A stretch of 64,000 bases of DNA from Cyclospora cayetanensis (Eukaryota; Apicomplexa; Conoidasida; Eucoccidiorida; Eimeriidae). The notes below the pieces were generated by a model. That model was not told the origin of the DNA and ran no database searches. It saw only the letters and a list, made by a program, of their open reading frames with translations. Below, piece by piece: positions 21,674-34,559 of this stretch (positions are counted from its first letter, which is position 1; each line of letters starts with the position of its first letter). Where the stretch lies: NCBI RefSeq assembly GCF_002999335.1, contig NW_020312247.1, positions 1-64,000 on the forward strand. The letters are read 5' to 3'. Made by a program: the position numbers and the translations under genes.

Positions 21674-23635
21674 CTAGACAACAAAAAATTCGCTCCAAAC
21701 CTTGGTTTGTGGTTTTTGAATTACCCACTCACTTAAGAACTTTTGAAGGCGCTCAGCGCAGGCTGGGGGCTCGCCTGAAGCAAGTGTGCAGGCAGACACA
21801 GAGGCCAACGGGAAACCTGACGGCACGGTATACGCCCAGTGCTTTGATTGGTTGGCTAGCTGTCTCGATGCAAACGGCTCAGTAGGGTACTCGGTGCTGC
21901 GATTTGCCTTGGCCGTACAGAGCCAAACGACGACTGCAGACAGGAGACTCAAGAGTGTGGGGGGGATATCTCTGCTCAAGAGCCTGACCTGAGGTGCAAA
22001 GATACTTCGCGCCATCCACTAAATCTGCAAGGTCCCCAATAATGCGGAGATTTTGGTCGTACAAGCGACGCACAGGCCCCGCAATCGGAGTCACTACCTA
22101 AAAGCATGTAGCCACAGGAGGAAAAAATCCCCTGCTGGGATCTCGCCATGCTAGATTCTCCGTATATCCCCTTCAATGACTTTTGGCTATTTTGCGTGAC
22201 ACTTTCTCCACCACTAAAAGGTGCCCTGACACGCCGGAGGAAAAGACGGAGGGAGAGACGTGTGCAGAGAGGCAGCAAACCCAGCCAGCTGGCAACACAC
22301 GCAAGCCTTGCTCAGCAGAGGCTCCCACTAGCCATGCTCCTGTTGGTGGTTTCGCCCCTGCTTCTGGCGTCTCTAAAAAAATAGGCTACCTTGGTGAGCT
22401 CTTGATATAGCGCCTCGAGAGTTTTGATGTGCGCCTTAACGAAAAAGGGGGTCCCATCATGATGCTTATCACCATTTCGGAAGAGCCACAGGAGACGGGG
22501 CGGCGAGGTCTGCAGGCCAAATCGCTGGACCCCCAAAGTCCCGGGAGCTACCAGGGCCTTGCGAGCTGCGACAAGGGACGCAAACACACTCGGCGCAGAG
22601 CTGAAGAGAAGCAGATGAGAAACACACCCACCCCACCATACGACGCGCACAAAGTCCATTCGGGGAGGCGCCAGTACACGGCACGGCGCCGCGGGCAGGC
22701 CGCTGACGGACAACAAGCACATGAGGAAAAAGGAAACTGCAGAGGAAGAGCAACAGAGAAGCGCTGAAAAGTGCACAGAGGGATAGCCCTAGGAGGAGCT
22801 GAAGGGCAGAGCGAGACGCCACGCCGTCGGTGCGGAAGGAGCACACACACAGGCCATCCCATCAGTTCCACATCTAGGATTATTGAGACGGACGTCGTCT
22901 AACAACTGATGAGTAAACTTCGTGAGTTCTTGAGGGACTCTCTGTCATGCCGTCGTGCGTGTAAAGGTACTCGCGACCAGCAAGACCCCTCCCATTCCCT
23001 AGTTCATCGAATCGCTCTCTGTGAGCGCCCTGAGGGTTAGCAGCGCACAAAGAAACACATTAATCGGTAGGAAGGGTCAAAAGCCCAATTTTAAGAAACT
23101 TCTATTTGGCCATAGGGCTTGCATGCATGCTTCAACAACAGGAAGGAGGGGAGACAGAGACCTGAGTGGTGCAGTGTGCACTTGGAGGCTCACGAGCTGC
23201 TGAGTGGACTAAATGCATAATCAAATGGCAAGCATTAAGAGGCTAATCAACTGACAATTATTGGTGGAGGGTGAGGGGCAGAAGCACTGTGAGTCAGTGC
23301 AGCGGGTCTCTACCCTTAATTCCGCTGGGTGTAACTCATGGGCACTGGATTTCGCCCCCACGCACCGTGTAGAAGGCTGAATCCGTCAGCCGATCGAACA
23401 CAGTTTTGTACTGCTGCGGCCCCTTGTCGGTACTGCGGGCCCCCGGCTCCACTGGGGGCGTAGAGAACCCCCATGGCTCGTAGAAGTTGGTTCTCAAGGG
23501 GACAACCACCGTAGGGGGGCATGGCGGGGGAGGCGTGTAGTACCGATGACGGTACTGCTGCACCGGCTCGTCTTCCAGCCCCGAGGTCAGGGCGCGAGAC
23601 ACCCAAATTCCGCTGCTATCCTGAGGACATGACAT
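21674..23635 (-). CDS. Apicortin (partial p25-alpha plus doublecortin domain)
   Basis: Five exons with consistent phases: 23635-23366, 23029-22894, 22565-22390, 22097-21989, 21774-21674; 792 bases, 263 residues. Exons 1-2 carry the shortened p25-alpha part: VFDRLTDSAFYT joins GAHRERFDELGNGRGLAGRE, the TPPP-type RLTD...GxGRG..GR signature. Exons 3-4 carry a doublecortin domain (about residues 160-240): LLWLFRNGDKHHDGTPFFVK, then GPVRRLYDQNLR and DLVDGAKYLCTSGEPP. The tail reads RLQKFLSEWVIQ. This two-domain arrangement defines apicortin; the Toxoplasma relative (DCX, about 256 residues) binds tubulin and stabilises conoid fibres. The donor of exon 2 (C|GTCCGT) is weak but the phase fits. An alternative ATG lies at 23662 in frame. 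No homopolymer inserts, unlike genes in the triplet-rich segments. Confidence 0.9.
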
Positions 23636-24580
23636 AGCAAGAAACCTGGCACGGAGCGTCATTACACCTGCTGGTGCCGGTTCTACTGATGCAGCCTTTG
23701 TAGGCCACGCCCTAGGCACTCAGAGCCACATACCGAGAGACAGTTAGAAAGAATTCTGAGGGGAACAACGGATGAGGGCTGCTCACCTCAAAGCCCTGTC
23801 GCCACAGGGACGGCGAGTCTCCCATTGGGCAGAGCGTGGGCTGTGCCATATTGAGGGCAGAAGAGAAGATTGGAATCACGTAACGGACCGGACAGATTCA
23901 CCTTATTATGCAAAGAGATGCCCCGTGCAAAGAGATGGCCTGCACTTTTGGGGCATCACAGAAGGAGCGGGAACACCGCAACGGACTCTGCACCAGAAGT
24001 AGCAGCCGCAGTGCCCCTTGTGTCAGCAGTGCAATTGAGTTAGAATGAAAGCAATACATAAATGCTCTTGATTCGGCTGGTCGTTTGTTAAGGGAGAAGA
24101 AGACGTAGCAGTGCTCCGCGAGGGCTCGCTCTAGCTGGTCCTCGTGGAAGGATTGGGCAGCGCCGACAGCGGCTGCTGCCCCTGCAGGCTTTAGAGGCAG
24201 CAAATGCTTCTTATAGGTGATATTTCTCTAGAAGCAATCACTTTTACCTTTTATGCGGACAGACGCCTGTGTAGCGGCTGCTGCTGCGCGGCTGCTGTTG
24301 CGCCGCCAGCGGCCGAACTGTCGACCGCGGTTTCAGTATGGGTCGCTGCCCGGCCAACTGGGGGCCTAGGCACTTAGAGCTGAGCCTCAAGTTCTGTCTC
24401 AGCGTGTGTATATAACGTGACTTGTGTACATCAATTGTTTATTTACGTTGCGGCATGTTGATGTGTAAGCAGAAACATGCAGCCGCTACTGTGGAAGCAG
24501 GAACAGAAGCATCTCCACTAACGCCGCAGTTCATCCCATGACCGGTGGGCCAGACTGCCACGGCAGCCTGCAGAACCGTA
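23636..24580. other. Upstream of apicortin; possible extra minus-strand exons
   Basis: Two minus-strand blocks look exon-like. Around 24360-24255 the frame reads GQRPILKPRSTVRPLAAQQQ and ends at AAAAG|GTAAAAG. After a CTGCAG acceptor near 24184 comes SFHEDQLERALAEHCYVFF. They may be 5' exons of apicortin or a separate small gene. The apicortin frame is complete without them. Confidence 0.35.
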
Positions 24581-24585
24581 GAGTA

Positions 24586-25063
24586 GAGGCTACAATGCAA
24601 TTATTCACTCAAAAATATTGAATTTTGCTTCCTTGGGAGGGACTCCAAGCCTCAAGATGCCTACACAAGCGCCTCTGTGTGTCCCGCTTCGGCAACCGCG
24701 CTTCACGTACCGAATGCGGTACAACCGCGTTGCACGAAGGTGGTAAATGCCGTGTTGCTCAACGGTAAATGTAAGCCTACATATAAAATGGAAAATCGTA
24801 GAGGCTTAGAGGGCTCCGTTGATAGAACGGCTCTCCCGTCGTTAAGGGCGGCGTGCTCAGCTCCCAGCCCTACTCAAACCCCTACTACGTTCTCTGAGAG
24901 GAGGTTAACGGGTGAAAGCACCCATAAGCTTCTAAGTAAAGTTGAACCCAGCTGCGAGCAGAACTTTTCCTCCTCTAAGGACTCCCCTCCGAAAGAGGAG
25001 ACTGGCAGTGCACTAGCTGCACACTCTACACTGTCCGGGCATTTGCACAGCCCCGGACACTAG
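24586..25063 (+). CDS. Open Ser/Thr/Pro-rich frame, possible exon
   Basis: A plus-strand frame of about 158 codons is open from just after a TAG near 24580 to a stop at 25063. First in-frame ATG is 24788. It reads FLGRDSKPQDAYTSASVCPA, later LRAACSAPSPTQTPTTFSE and SSSKDSPPKEETGSALAAH. The length is unusual for this AT-richer sequence, and the Ser/Thr/Pro composition resembles the open frames at 47.7-49.5 and 62.1-64 kb. No domain recognised, no clear splice sites found. Confidence 0.35.
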
Positions 25064-26436
25064 CCTATATCGCAGCCATACAGCAACTACTCGTGTCCTG
25101 TGAATTCGAGTCTGCTCCATTCTAGATGTAATGAAAGAAGTGTCAAAATTTTAAGCCATTTCACTTCCTCAATATGCTTACACTAGCCAAGGCGTGAGAC
25201 ACAGTAATTAGCGTACCACAATACGAGTAACAGTTTGACGAGCTTGGGGCAGCTGAGCAACCAAGCATGTACGTTGCAAGGATAGGCTCGACAAACATTG
25301 CCCGCACTCCTGGAATTTTCCCGTTCCTCCGCGCCGCTAAGGCATCGGACCAGTAACGGGACAGGTTTCAGATACGAAAAACGTGCTGAGGAGAACAAAG
25401 GAAGCCTCTAGTCCTGATCCGCCTTGAGGTAAGTGGGCTTGCACATATTGAAAACGATTCCTCTACCTCGCGCACTGTATCTCCTATTGGCCCCTTGCCC
25501 TTACGGCCTCGGCCTTTATCCATGTAGCTTACAAGGATACACTTGTGAGCTGGCAGTTCCCTGGTTAGCTGAAGCAGTCAGCCAAATACAGCAGCCAGCC
25601 CCATCTTTCAGTCGTAGCAACCCAAAGCCCTCTCACCGACAGATAAAGTACCACCAGGCAGATGCACAGAACTGAACGGAGAAAAAGGAAGAGCAGCGCG
25701 GTCACGGTACAAAAAACACGCTGCTATCAGGCATAAAACATAATGCATCATGAGCGTGCGGCAGGAGGCTGGCGCAGAATTCCAGTGGTGGAGGAGCCCC
25801 TGGAGAAACCTATTAACTCTATATTTATTCAAACATGTATTGCAGCATTTACAATGAGCCTGCACCCATAGATGAAAGAATTGGCGATCTTGGCTTTCAT
25901 TGTGGGGAAGTAGACAGTTTCGCAATCCAACATCACCCGCCTTCCTTTTGACTGGGCCTGTATATATTGTTGCGTTAATGTTTATGCTGCTAAACCGTAC
26001 GCTCGGTACACGTTCAAGTTGCTGCCTTTCACCATACTCCCTGTCCTCCAGCTAACTGCTCGTGTTTCCTCCTTGAAGACACAATCCTCGAATATCCAGC
26101 ACCACATTTGCTGCCGCTTCTCTCGGTATAAGTATGCAGTAGAGGACATATATGGATGACGCAAGGGGGGACTGGGGGTCTCGTTGAAAACCGTTAAGTA
26201 TACTACAGAGACAACCATCACTAAGCTAGCTACTTTGCTACCTAAGTGATTTCCGGAAATGCGGGGCAGTAAAAGGGTCCCCATTGCACTCGATTGCTAC
26301 GCGGAAAGTACATATGCAGTAGCGGAAACGAAGCAAGACGAGCCCATGGAGACAAGAGCATCAGCGATGGCGCATGGAGGCTATTTTGTAGGCCTCGCAG
26401 GCGTCGTGCTATTCCCCGGTAATGATCTTAATGGTC
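25064..26436. other. No gene seen
   Basis: Short frames only (for example 25608-25925 and 25982-26284 on minus) without domains. The part next to 26436 is probably the 3' untranslated region of citrate synthase. Confidence 0.5.
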
Positions 26437-29400
26437 TTAGTGTTTGGCTTCCGCGCACAGTTGCTCTAAGCATTTAAGTGTCACGGACTTGGGACGCTCG
26501 ATAGGTAGCCCCAAGGCACGGGCCCACACTGCGAAGCGCACACATCACCATAGGGCGACCACCACGGAGATGCAGCAACCGCTAGACCCTACCGCGACGT
26601 AGAGGCAAATACTTTTTGCAGATGGCAAGAGCCGTAGACAGCCCACGTGTAGCAGCAACACGATGTCTCACCGAATTGCGCTGCAATTCCCATGGATCGG
26701 GAAACGCCAAATAGAACTGTGTAGAACTGCTCCTGAGTCAAGCCAAATGCCTGCAACAGGACTCCAGAGTGGCAGTCCACGTTGGGGTACGGGTTGGATA
26801 CCTTGCCTGCAGCGTAGACAAACCCGGATTCTTATTTACTCTGCCACAGACGATGCGCTCAGTGTTTTACTGGCAGGCACCTTGTAGAGCGGCTGCAGAC
26901 AGTGCGAGGCCACAAGGTAACACTACTAGTACCGCTGCCAGCAAACGCATGATCTAGCCCCAGCTTCATCACCAACACCCAAAACAGCAACTCCAGTAGC
27001 GCTTTACCGGAAAGAATCTCCGGCACCACTACGCGGACGACATCGAGAAGCCTGAGGAGCAATAGCGTCGATAGATTTTGCGCATATAATCATTTAGACC
27101 CTTAACCCGTTCTAATTCTGCTAAGTGGCTCGCGATGACACCCAGCCAGCTCGCACAAAAACAAGTCGATTCACGCAGCTCGGCCTCTGAGCGATTCTAC
27201 CAAAAGACGGGCTTCGAGAACCGTGTGTGCGGCAAACAGGCCAACGTGCCAGCTCTCCGATTCGCCAGTCTGCTAGCGAGGGCTGACCAGCTAGCCTTCT
27301 AAGAGCACGGCTAACTAGGCTACGTACTTAAAAAGCGGATCGTTCTGGATGTGCCGCAGCGCAAATTCGTGCTGCAGCGAAAACCTGCAGCACAACAGCA
27401 CCTCCGGCAGATGCGAATGCAGCCGTCATAATGAGGAGGAATGGGTGGAAGCAACAGCATTTGCAGCAGCAGCAACAGACCTTGGATCCGTAACTCTCAG
27501 GACCGCGTGACCGAATCCAGGAATGACGTTGCCAGACTTTAGCGTCGCCTGAGGAAGCGTCAATACACTACAAAGAAGGGCAGAGGCCCACGATGGCCAG
27601 GGTGCACCGATAACGGTACACTGGGGTTGCTCCAAGCCATAACGGCGCATCTAGACAGAAAATGAGCATTACGTGCATGCACTCAGAAGAGCTAGAACCC
27701 CCAGAGCTAAATCATGCCCTCTCGACATGCAGGCCCCTTGAGGCCTTCTAAGGCACGTAGCCAAACACCCCCCGTCCACTAAAGGCACCGTAAACGAAAT
27801 CACGGCCTCAGGGCGGTCAGCGGATACTGCTGGATGATCCAAGAAGCAGCCGAGAAGCACCTCCTTCCGCAGCACAAACAAGCCTGATTGCATGCAGATG
27901 GACAGCAGTCAGGGTGGTACAAGCAACATAAGAACCTACCAACGCTATGTCTCTGATCTTTTCTTTCGTGGGTGGCGACCCCTCCAACCGCTGCTGCACT
28001 GACCGGAGCCAGGCCAAACACTTTTGGTTCGCTAGTCCATGAAGGGGGCCTGAAGCATCAACAGTGGCAGCAGAAATTGCAACTGTCGCAGGAGGAGGGT
28101 CGGTGGATAAGTACAGAGGCCCCAAAAGCGCAAGCGAGATGGGACAGCCGTGTGTGTACAATGTAGGAAAAGCCTTACTAAATACTTACCCCCCAGGCCT
28201 GCCATGCCAGCAGCCAGAGCAGAGAAGGGATCAGCGAGCGCAGAGCCAACGAGATGGGCGGCGTGAGCGGAGACGTTTCCTCCTGTGGAAGGCAATAGCG
28301 GAAGCTGTTTGGATGCCTCAAGCGTGAAGACTCTCTTTTGCGGACGCTGGTGTGCAGCTCAAGGCAGCGAACGGCAAGGGAAAAGGATACATAAACTCAC
28401 AAACGGACAGACAGACTTAGTAAAGATAAGAGGGAGCTCAAATAAGAGCCATAGGGAGGCGGGGTCGGTGGTGGCAGCACAGACAAATACGGAAGGCAAA
28501 GGTACTGCGGGTGCGCGTGTTGTACCGACCTTCATGATCTGCATGCAGAAGCAAGTACAGTCTCATCAGTTCCTCCGGCTTCTCCCCAGAAAAGCCTAGC
28601 ATTCGTGCGAAGTTGGCAGCCTGCGACGGAGGCCACAAGAAAGAAGTAGAAACTTCAGGGGGTCAAAGCATCAAAGCCTGACACAAGTGGCACTGGCACG
28701 AGTAAAAGCATGGAAGCAAAGACCAAGAAACACGGAGACATGGGCTGGCTGACAGCGGCAGGGGGCACGTGCAGATTCAGATTCTGCAAGCCCGCTAATT
28801 TTTATGGGCAGATCTAGGGGGCGACATGGAGGACGAGGAGTAGTAAAAAAACAAGCTGGAAGGGCAGCTTTGACGGAGGAATACGCGAAGTCAATATGCA
28901 CACAGCTGTATACACACGAAGACCAGAGGCGCTGGGGCAAAGGTCTGAAGGCAGCAGTCACCCCGCCAGAGAAGCTTAAAAGGGATGGCAGGCAGGCGGT
29001 CCTGCGGGTGTGGCTGAAGCGGCAGATTGATGCGTGCGATAGCAGGAGAGAGACAGAGACAATACGGCAAATGCAGAAAGAAGTTTTAGCAATTCATGGA
29101 GAGGCCGAAAGGCACGATGAAATATGCGCAGTCCAGATGCAGGCTCTAACCCCGAAGGTTAGGCTTATCTCTTAGGGCATAGGGTTTGAGTGTACAAAGT
29201 CCAGGTTGGGGTCCGGAGGAAACACGTGGCCATCCGCAAATTTTCTTCGGTAGATATGTGCGGCTGTCACGGCCGCCCGTGCAACCTGAATGGCCATACA
29301 CAGAAGCCTCAGGAAAGACACGCAATCCTCCTACCTACGAGAACGGCGCCTGCTGAGTCCACTGCTGAAGAATCTGCTGCGAGGATTGGCGCTGCCGCCA

Positions 29401-30980
29401 GCCGCAAAAAGCGCAATAGGACACCAGCAGCAGCACCAGAGTGCACCCAGCAGAGACCCCTGGCTACGCAGCAACACTTCAACCGACTTCAACATACTAG
29501 AGCAAGGGCATCTACGAGGGCAGGCTTCCACAGGTCTTTTTTCGCCACAGTGCCACTTTCTGTCGTGGCTCTAAAGAAGGAGAAATCGGACTGCGCAGCG
29601 GCAGCTGCTGCAAATGCTGCCATGGGATGGCCAGTAGCTGGGAGGGCATCCAGCAGGGCAGATACTACGGTAGGAACCCTCAGGAAGCGTTCTTCCGTAT
29701 ACGACTCGAGGGTGGTGGGGCCTTCGCAGGGAACACCCGCCTTCGACACAGACGCCGCAGCGGAGACGCTCATCTCATACAGGCAACGCTGCAGAAGAGC
29801 CACCTGCGCCGCCGTAGGGACCTTTGCTGCATGCGTAAAAAGCAGGAGCAAGGGGGGGCAGCGGCCAGAAGCTGGCGAACTTTTCGTGTGCTGCACGACT
29901 AGTGAGGCGGCCGCGGGGGGAAAACGGAAGCTTGCAGAGGTCGACGTCCGAACCCGGGGTCGGGCTAGCAAGAGCGCGTCACATGGACTATAAAGAGGCT
30001 ATGAGTACTTGAGACAAAAGGGAAGATACTGGCACTGAAAGATTCAGAGTAACAGGGGGAGCGCCAGACGGGCCAAGTGGCAAGCAGGCCACAGCTGATC
30101 AGGGAAGAAGCGGGCAGGCAAGCAGTTTGAGGGGCGGAAGAAGAGGAAGCGATCCACCATACGGACACGTCAGCAGGAACCACAGCAAAGCCTCCACTGA
30201 GGGATACTCGTGGCCAGGGTCGATCTTGGGGAGTTCCTTTTGGAGGAGCTGCTGCATTTGAACGCCGTGCAGCTTCAACCCTGTCTCAGGGTCTAGAACG
30301 GAGGTCTCGGTCAAGAGAGCGGTCAAGCCTCGCATTCCTGGCACGTTTCAAAGGTCAAGCACACAGGAGCAGCAGTAGTAGACATGGCGGGACCTATCCA
30401 CTGCATTCACAGGCTCGACTGAAAGGGCAGCATGACTCGTTGTAGGCGCCACTGGGGAAGGCCACGTGCAAGTGTGGTATTTTCGCGCCCACCCCTGTTC
30501 CCTCCCTCCCGCCGTGAGGTGGCACCGCTACTACTTTCCTGATCAAAGCTAATGCTCGAGAACCCCCAGTGCCAGCATAAAAAACATGAAGGAATCCGGC
30601 TGGCCGTACGACTCACCCCCAGTTACGTTCTGGGGAGTTACTATCCCGATTTGCACAGCCCCACATTCCTGTTTGATGCGCTGTAAATGTTTCTGCTTCT
30701 CTGCTGCCGTCACTGAAAGCTGATCTTGCAGGGCCTCTACAGTAGCACGCACGGCTGCTGCTGGTGAATCACCCTGAGTCGGCCCTCGTATCCTGCTGCT
30801 GCTGGTTAGTGGACGGCGAGACACACACAGGCCAGTCGGAGCTAATACCACTGCAGCCTCTTTGGCCCTTACAGTTGCAGCCGTCCAGGACCGGTAAATG
30901 CCTGTGCCTGCTGCAGCAGGGCTGAAAAAATATGGGCTTTTGGCAGGCCTGAGGAGAAGGCGAGGAACAGTGGCGCTCAT
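26437..30980 (-). CDS. Citrate synthase, mitochondrial, 12 exons
   Basis: Exons: 30980-30617, 30337-30167, 29826-29498, 29285-29196, 28620-28530, 28282-28190, 28049-27940, 27548-27481, 27384-27328, 27051-27008, 26806-26672, 26528-26437. They sum to 1644 bases (547 residues) and every junction is phase-consistent. It condenses acetyl-CoA and oxaloacetate to citrate. The first ~110 residues are basic and Ala/Ser-rich, as for a mitochondrial presequence. Landmarks: [32 protein letters not shown] (His347, pig His238), GPLHGLANQ (His383, pig His274), [11 protein letters not shown] (His430, pig His320), [11 protein letters not shown] (Asp483, pig Asp375), and C-terminal [13 protein letters not shown]. 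All catalytic residues are present. Exon 3 has an Ala/Thr-rich insertion relative to animal enzymes. The exon 2 donor (T|GTCCGT) is weak; the others are ordinary. The C-terminus (AEAKH) gives no peroxisomal signal. Confidence 0.95.
28804..29175 (+). other. 123-codon ORF inside a citrate synthase intron, antisense
   Basis: An ATG-started plus-strand frame lies wholly within intron 4 (28621-29195) of citrate synthase. The product is charged and helical ([34 protein letters not shown]). The intron's coding strand is pyrimidine-rich, so the purine-rich opposite strand naturally yields Lys/Glu/Arg codons with few stops. More likely a chance frame than a gene. Confidence 0.15.
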
Positions 30981-33900
30981 GGTGCCCTGGTGTCAGATAT
31001 CTCGGGAAAAGGGTGATAGATGCCAAATATACATATGGCGTACAGAGTATCCCCTTCCGCAGTTACGGCCCCTGTCTCCAAGGATCTTCTACGGGGCTGC
31101 TCCTGTTTTAGGTATGGGGCCAGCGCATTGCAGTTGAATTTTGGAAGCTGGCAGACCAACGAAGAAGGCTGCAAGAATGCATTTAAACGAAAGATATTCT
31201 GTATTACTTGAAGAGAAAACGGCAGCTGCGATGCTTTATTATGAGTTATCCCGTCGCCTTCCCCATGCAGCCGACAGCCGTCAGCGGCAGCTTGCGCGAG
31301 GCTGTATTGCCATGCATATTCCTCAGTTTCCGTAACCTAACGACGGAAATTGTGACATAGAGCGAATTTATTAGCGCGCAGATGCTGGTATATCATGGGA
31401 ACCTCCTGAGCTTGTATACTACAGGCCGCATCTCCGGACTTCCCTCCGGGGCCGCTCAGGTTATGGATAACAGCGGTTGTCTTCGTACTTGAAATGTTCT
31501 TCCCTGCCGACTTCTAAATCGTTAGCAAGGCTATTAGCGTGAGATAGGATTTCTTTGGGGAAAACACTGGAAATATTGGACCTAGGTGAAACAGAGCAAC
31601 GTGCAGCTCCTTCCATGGAAGCGAAATTAGCCTTTCACGGGAAGTCGCACAGGACCAGCGATACACAGAAGAGCACAAAGACAAATAATCAGTGGGGTAA
31701 AGATCCAGGGCTCATGTGCTGCGTGGATAATCTCCCTAAATGTACCCCTATGAAGTAGAAATTCGAAAGTTGCTTTTGGCATGCTTTTGCATAGTCATCA
31801 CGATCATGGGGAGTACCCCAAGAAAAAACCGTAGTTCTCTTGGCACAGACTCAAAATGTAGTGCCCAACTTCACCAATTTTCCCCACACAGTGACGTGCA
31901 GGTGGATGCGGGCAGCAGGTATCATTTACTGCACCCAGGGAAAGAGGCCAGCGAGCGATATAAACGCCACTCGACTGTGTACGCGAGGTACGCATAATGC
32001 CAGATGAATTTCACTGGTTGAGGTTTATTATTTGGCGCTACAGTGGTGTTTAGGTGCTGGATGCGCTTTCCAGAAATTGCGTAGACTCCCACCTCCAGAA
32101 TTGTAGCCCAAAGTAGGCATTTGTTGCTGAGCAGCGTGGCAGTCTCCAAGAAAAATAGCGCATACCGTCTGATATTTGCAGCTAACAAGCAGGCAGCTTA
32201 CATTTGATCATATGTTTGCTTCTTCTGCAGCTTGGAGGCCAAAAAAGGCGTATTGGGGGACAATTCGAATAAATTTTAGTTGTGTGTTTCAGCCAAACAT
32301 GATGCTGTGGCGAAGCCCTCATCGATCGCTTGTACATCGACGAAAAGCATGGCTTATAAAGTGACAAACGCTTACGAAGAAGGCTTCAAATAGCTCTACC
32401 TCTCCGCTCGTGGATGCAGAAGAAGCGTTCTTCATAGGTTAGCCTGCAGGTATCTGTGGAAAATGGCGACATACAAGGTTGCCTGTGACTGTCACTTTTC
32501 TTAAGCTAGTAAGCTCATGGCACTCCTCCAGAGCTTCCAATATGCCTGTATCCCGCTCTAAATTACCGAAATACTCAGAAGAGTGTGCCAAGGCACATAT
32601 GCTGCAAGTTCCACCTTCACCCAAAGCGCAGTATTTTTTTTCCGAGCCTATTTCGCCCCTACTTTTACTTTCTTTACCTCAATTGGCCGTTGGTGGCAGG
32701 GTATAGATTCTTGAAACAAGTTGACTTACGAGAGGAGGGTCATCATGCTTAGGTTGGTGAACAATGTTAGATAGCGGCTACCGTACGGAAAAATGTTGGT
32801 GGCTAGGGTGAATTTCCCAGCTTGTAGAAGTTTCTAGATCAGAGCAAGAGGCGATGGTATATCTCCCTATCCCCTCTACTGTTCCAACTATGCCGGTGCA
32901 TTGTCTGATGGGGAATGTACATTGTTTCTGAGGTGCATCCGAAAGAGTGAGATGAATCTGCCTCATAAGCTCCAAAATGTCTTTTACTGCAAGGATGAAC
33001 GGCCTTGACCCCATACTTATGGAGGTTTCGAAGTGACTGGGCACCAGTACTCGAAGTCCACACTCTCTTTGCTGGTGCTGCTGTTCCACTGAAGAACAAT
33101 GCGAAAACAGAAGACAAGTGTCATCTATGCAATTCATTGTGAGTGCCTGTTAAGTGGCTCACGCTCGTATGAATAGCTCCTTAAGCTAATGCAAGGCACT
33201 GGCTTCCGCAAGTTCGTACGTAATCACCTCTCACGCGACCTTGGTGTTAAAGGCGCTTTTCTTGCACAAAATGCCTTGAACAAGCGAGTAGAGACAGTAA
33301 TACAAACTGTGCAGTCATAGCAGAGAGATAAGATCAGTGTTGAAACCCCCTTTCCGCCGTTGTGCTTTGAAGCTAAAGGCATGCTCACATTGATTTAACT
33401 GTCTTCTTCACCGTAGCGAGCTAAGTCACATTTACACATTTCCCTTCTGTTAGTTATATTTCATAGCATACGATTTGGCGTTCGTGCATCTTATTTATTG
33501 CATATTAGCACCAACTCGATGGACGCAATCTTGTGTCTTTATGGGCTAGATGCTATAAGCACCTCGGTGTCAAAGCTCGGAGCGGTCAAGGGGTCAAGCA
33601 ACTTGTACCCTAGCTGTTCCACTGGTTACATGGCGGAACTCTGAGGAGCAAGCGAAGAAAGAGAAAAAAAATTGCAAAGTACCTCTACTGATTTCCATTA
33701 AATTTGTATGGAGGCTGGAGTTAAGTGCCTTTATGCTGAGACCTTGCATGAAGCGGTACGGCTGGTAACACCGCGTGGCTCCATATAGCTCTTTCCACTG
33801 GCTGTGGTACAGTGAGCCTATGTTTCCCCACAACGGCCACCCACTTTAATTGAAGTCATTTAGGAGTATGATAATCGAATTTTCTTTGGTAGCATGCTCG

Positions 33901-34559
33901 AAATATTCTCTGGCAATAGAGGTAAACGGTGAAACAACGCCTATTAGACAGTAGAGCTCGGCCGGCAAGTTTATGAACCCAGTGGCTCCTTAGCTTGCCG
34001 AAAGGCTCAATTTATCAGCCGTCAATATGGAGTTGGATATGGCAATGATGTTATGCCGACCTCAAAACTATGATTGCCGTAAGGATGGGCAAGCATTCAA
34101 AGATCTCAACAGCCAGTGAGAGATGTACCTCTTTTGTTGGTCCCAGAAGAAAAGAAGTGAGTTCTCCTTCCGTCATGGTCGATACAGGTGGAGGCAATTC
34201 AATAATACCTCTATCCTTGTACTAGAAGTAGTTTGCCTGCAGAGAATACTACAGTTGCAGCTCTCATACAGGCCCTGGCGTATCCGTTTTTGCCGGGATC
34301 ACCACAGTAAGCTTGAAGAGAATTGAGTAGACTCAGGCAAGGGAATCAAGCAGCAGACCTGTATATCCAGAAATATAATACTTTGCCTTGAAAAAGCCAC
34401 GACGTAGACGAGCAGTTGCCTTACCCGTGGTCTGTCTCTGGTTTACCCTAAGTGCGGTGTGAAGTGGGCCGTAGGTTAGAAGGCGGCTCAGCGATTAAAA
34501 AGTCGAACAAAGGGGAACCCAGAGAGAACTAGTTGATATCTCAAGAGCAACCGAGCTCA
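30981..34559. other. Triplet-poor stretch without a recognised gene
   Basis: The promoter of citrate synthase should lie just above 30980. Otherwise there are only short frames. One ATG-started minus frame of 119 codons (32778-33137: ETSISMGSRPFILAVKDILE) is the longest; it has no domain and is not counted as a gene. Confidence 0.45.

Noticed and set aside
22312..22871. Minus frames of 107-154 codons ending in Arg/Ser-rich tails
   Set aside because: Only the 22565-22390 part is real, as apicortin exon 3; the rest is intron read-through.
28804..29175. Antisense gene nested in citrate synthase
   Set aside because: Purine-rich complement of a pyrimidine-rich intron; no domain or splice evidence, so listed only as an ORF.
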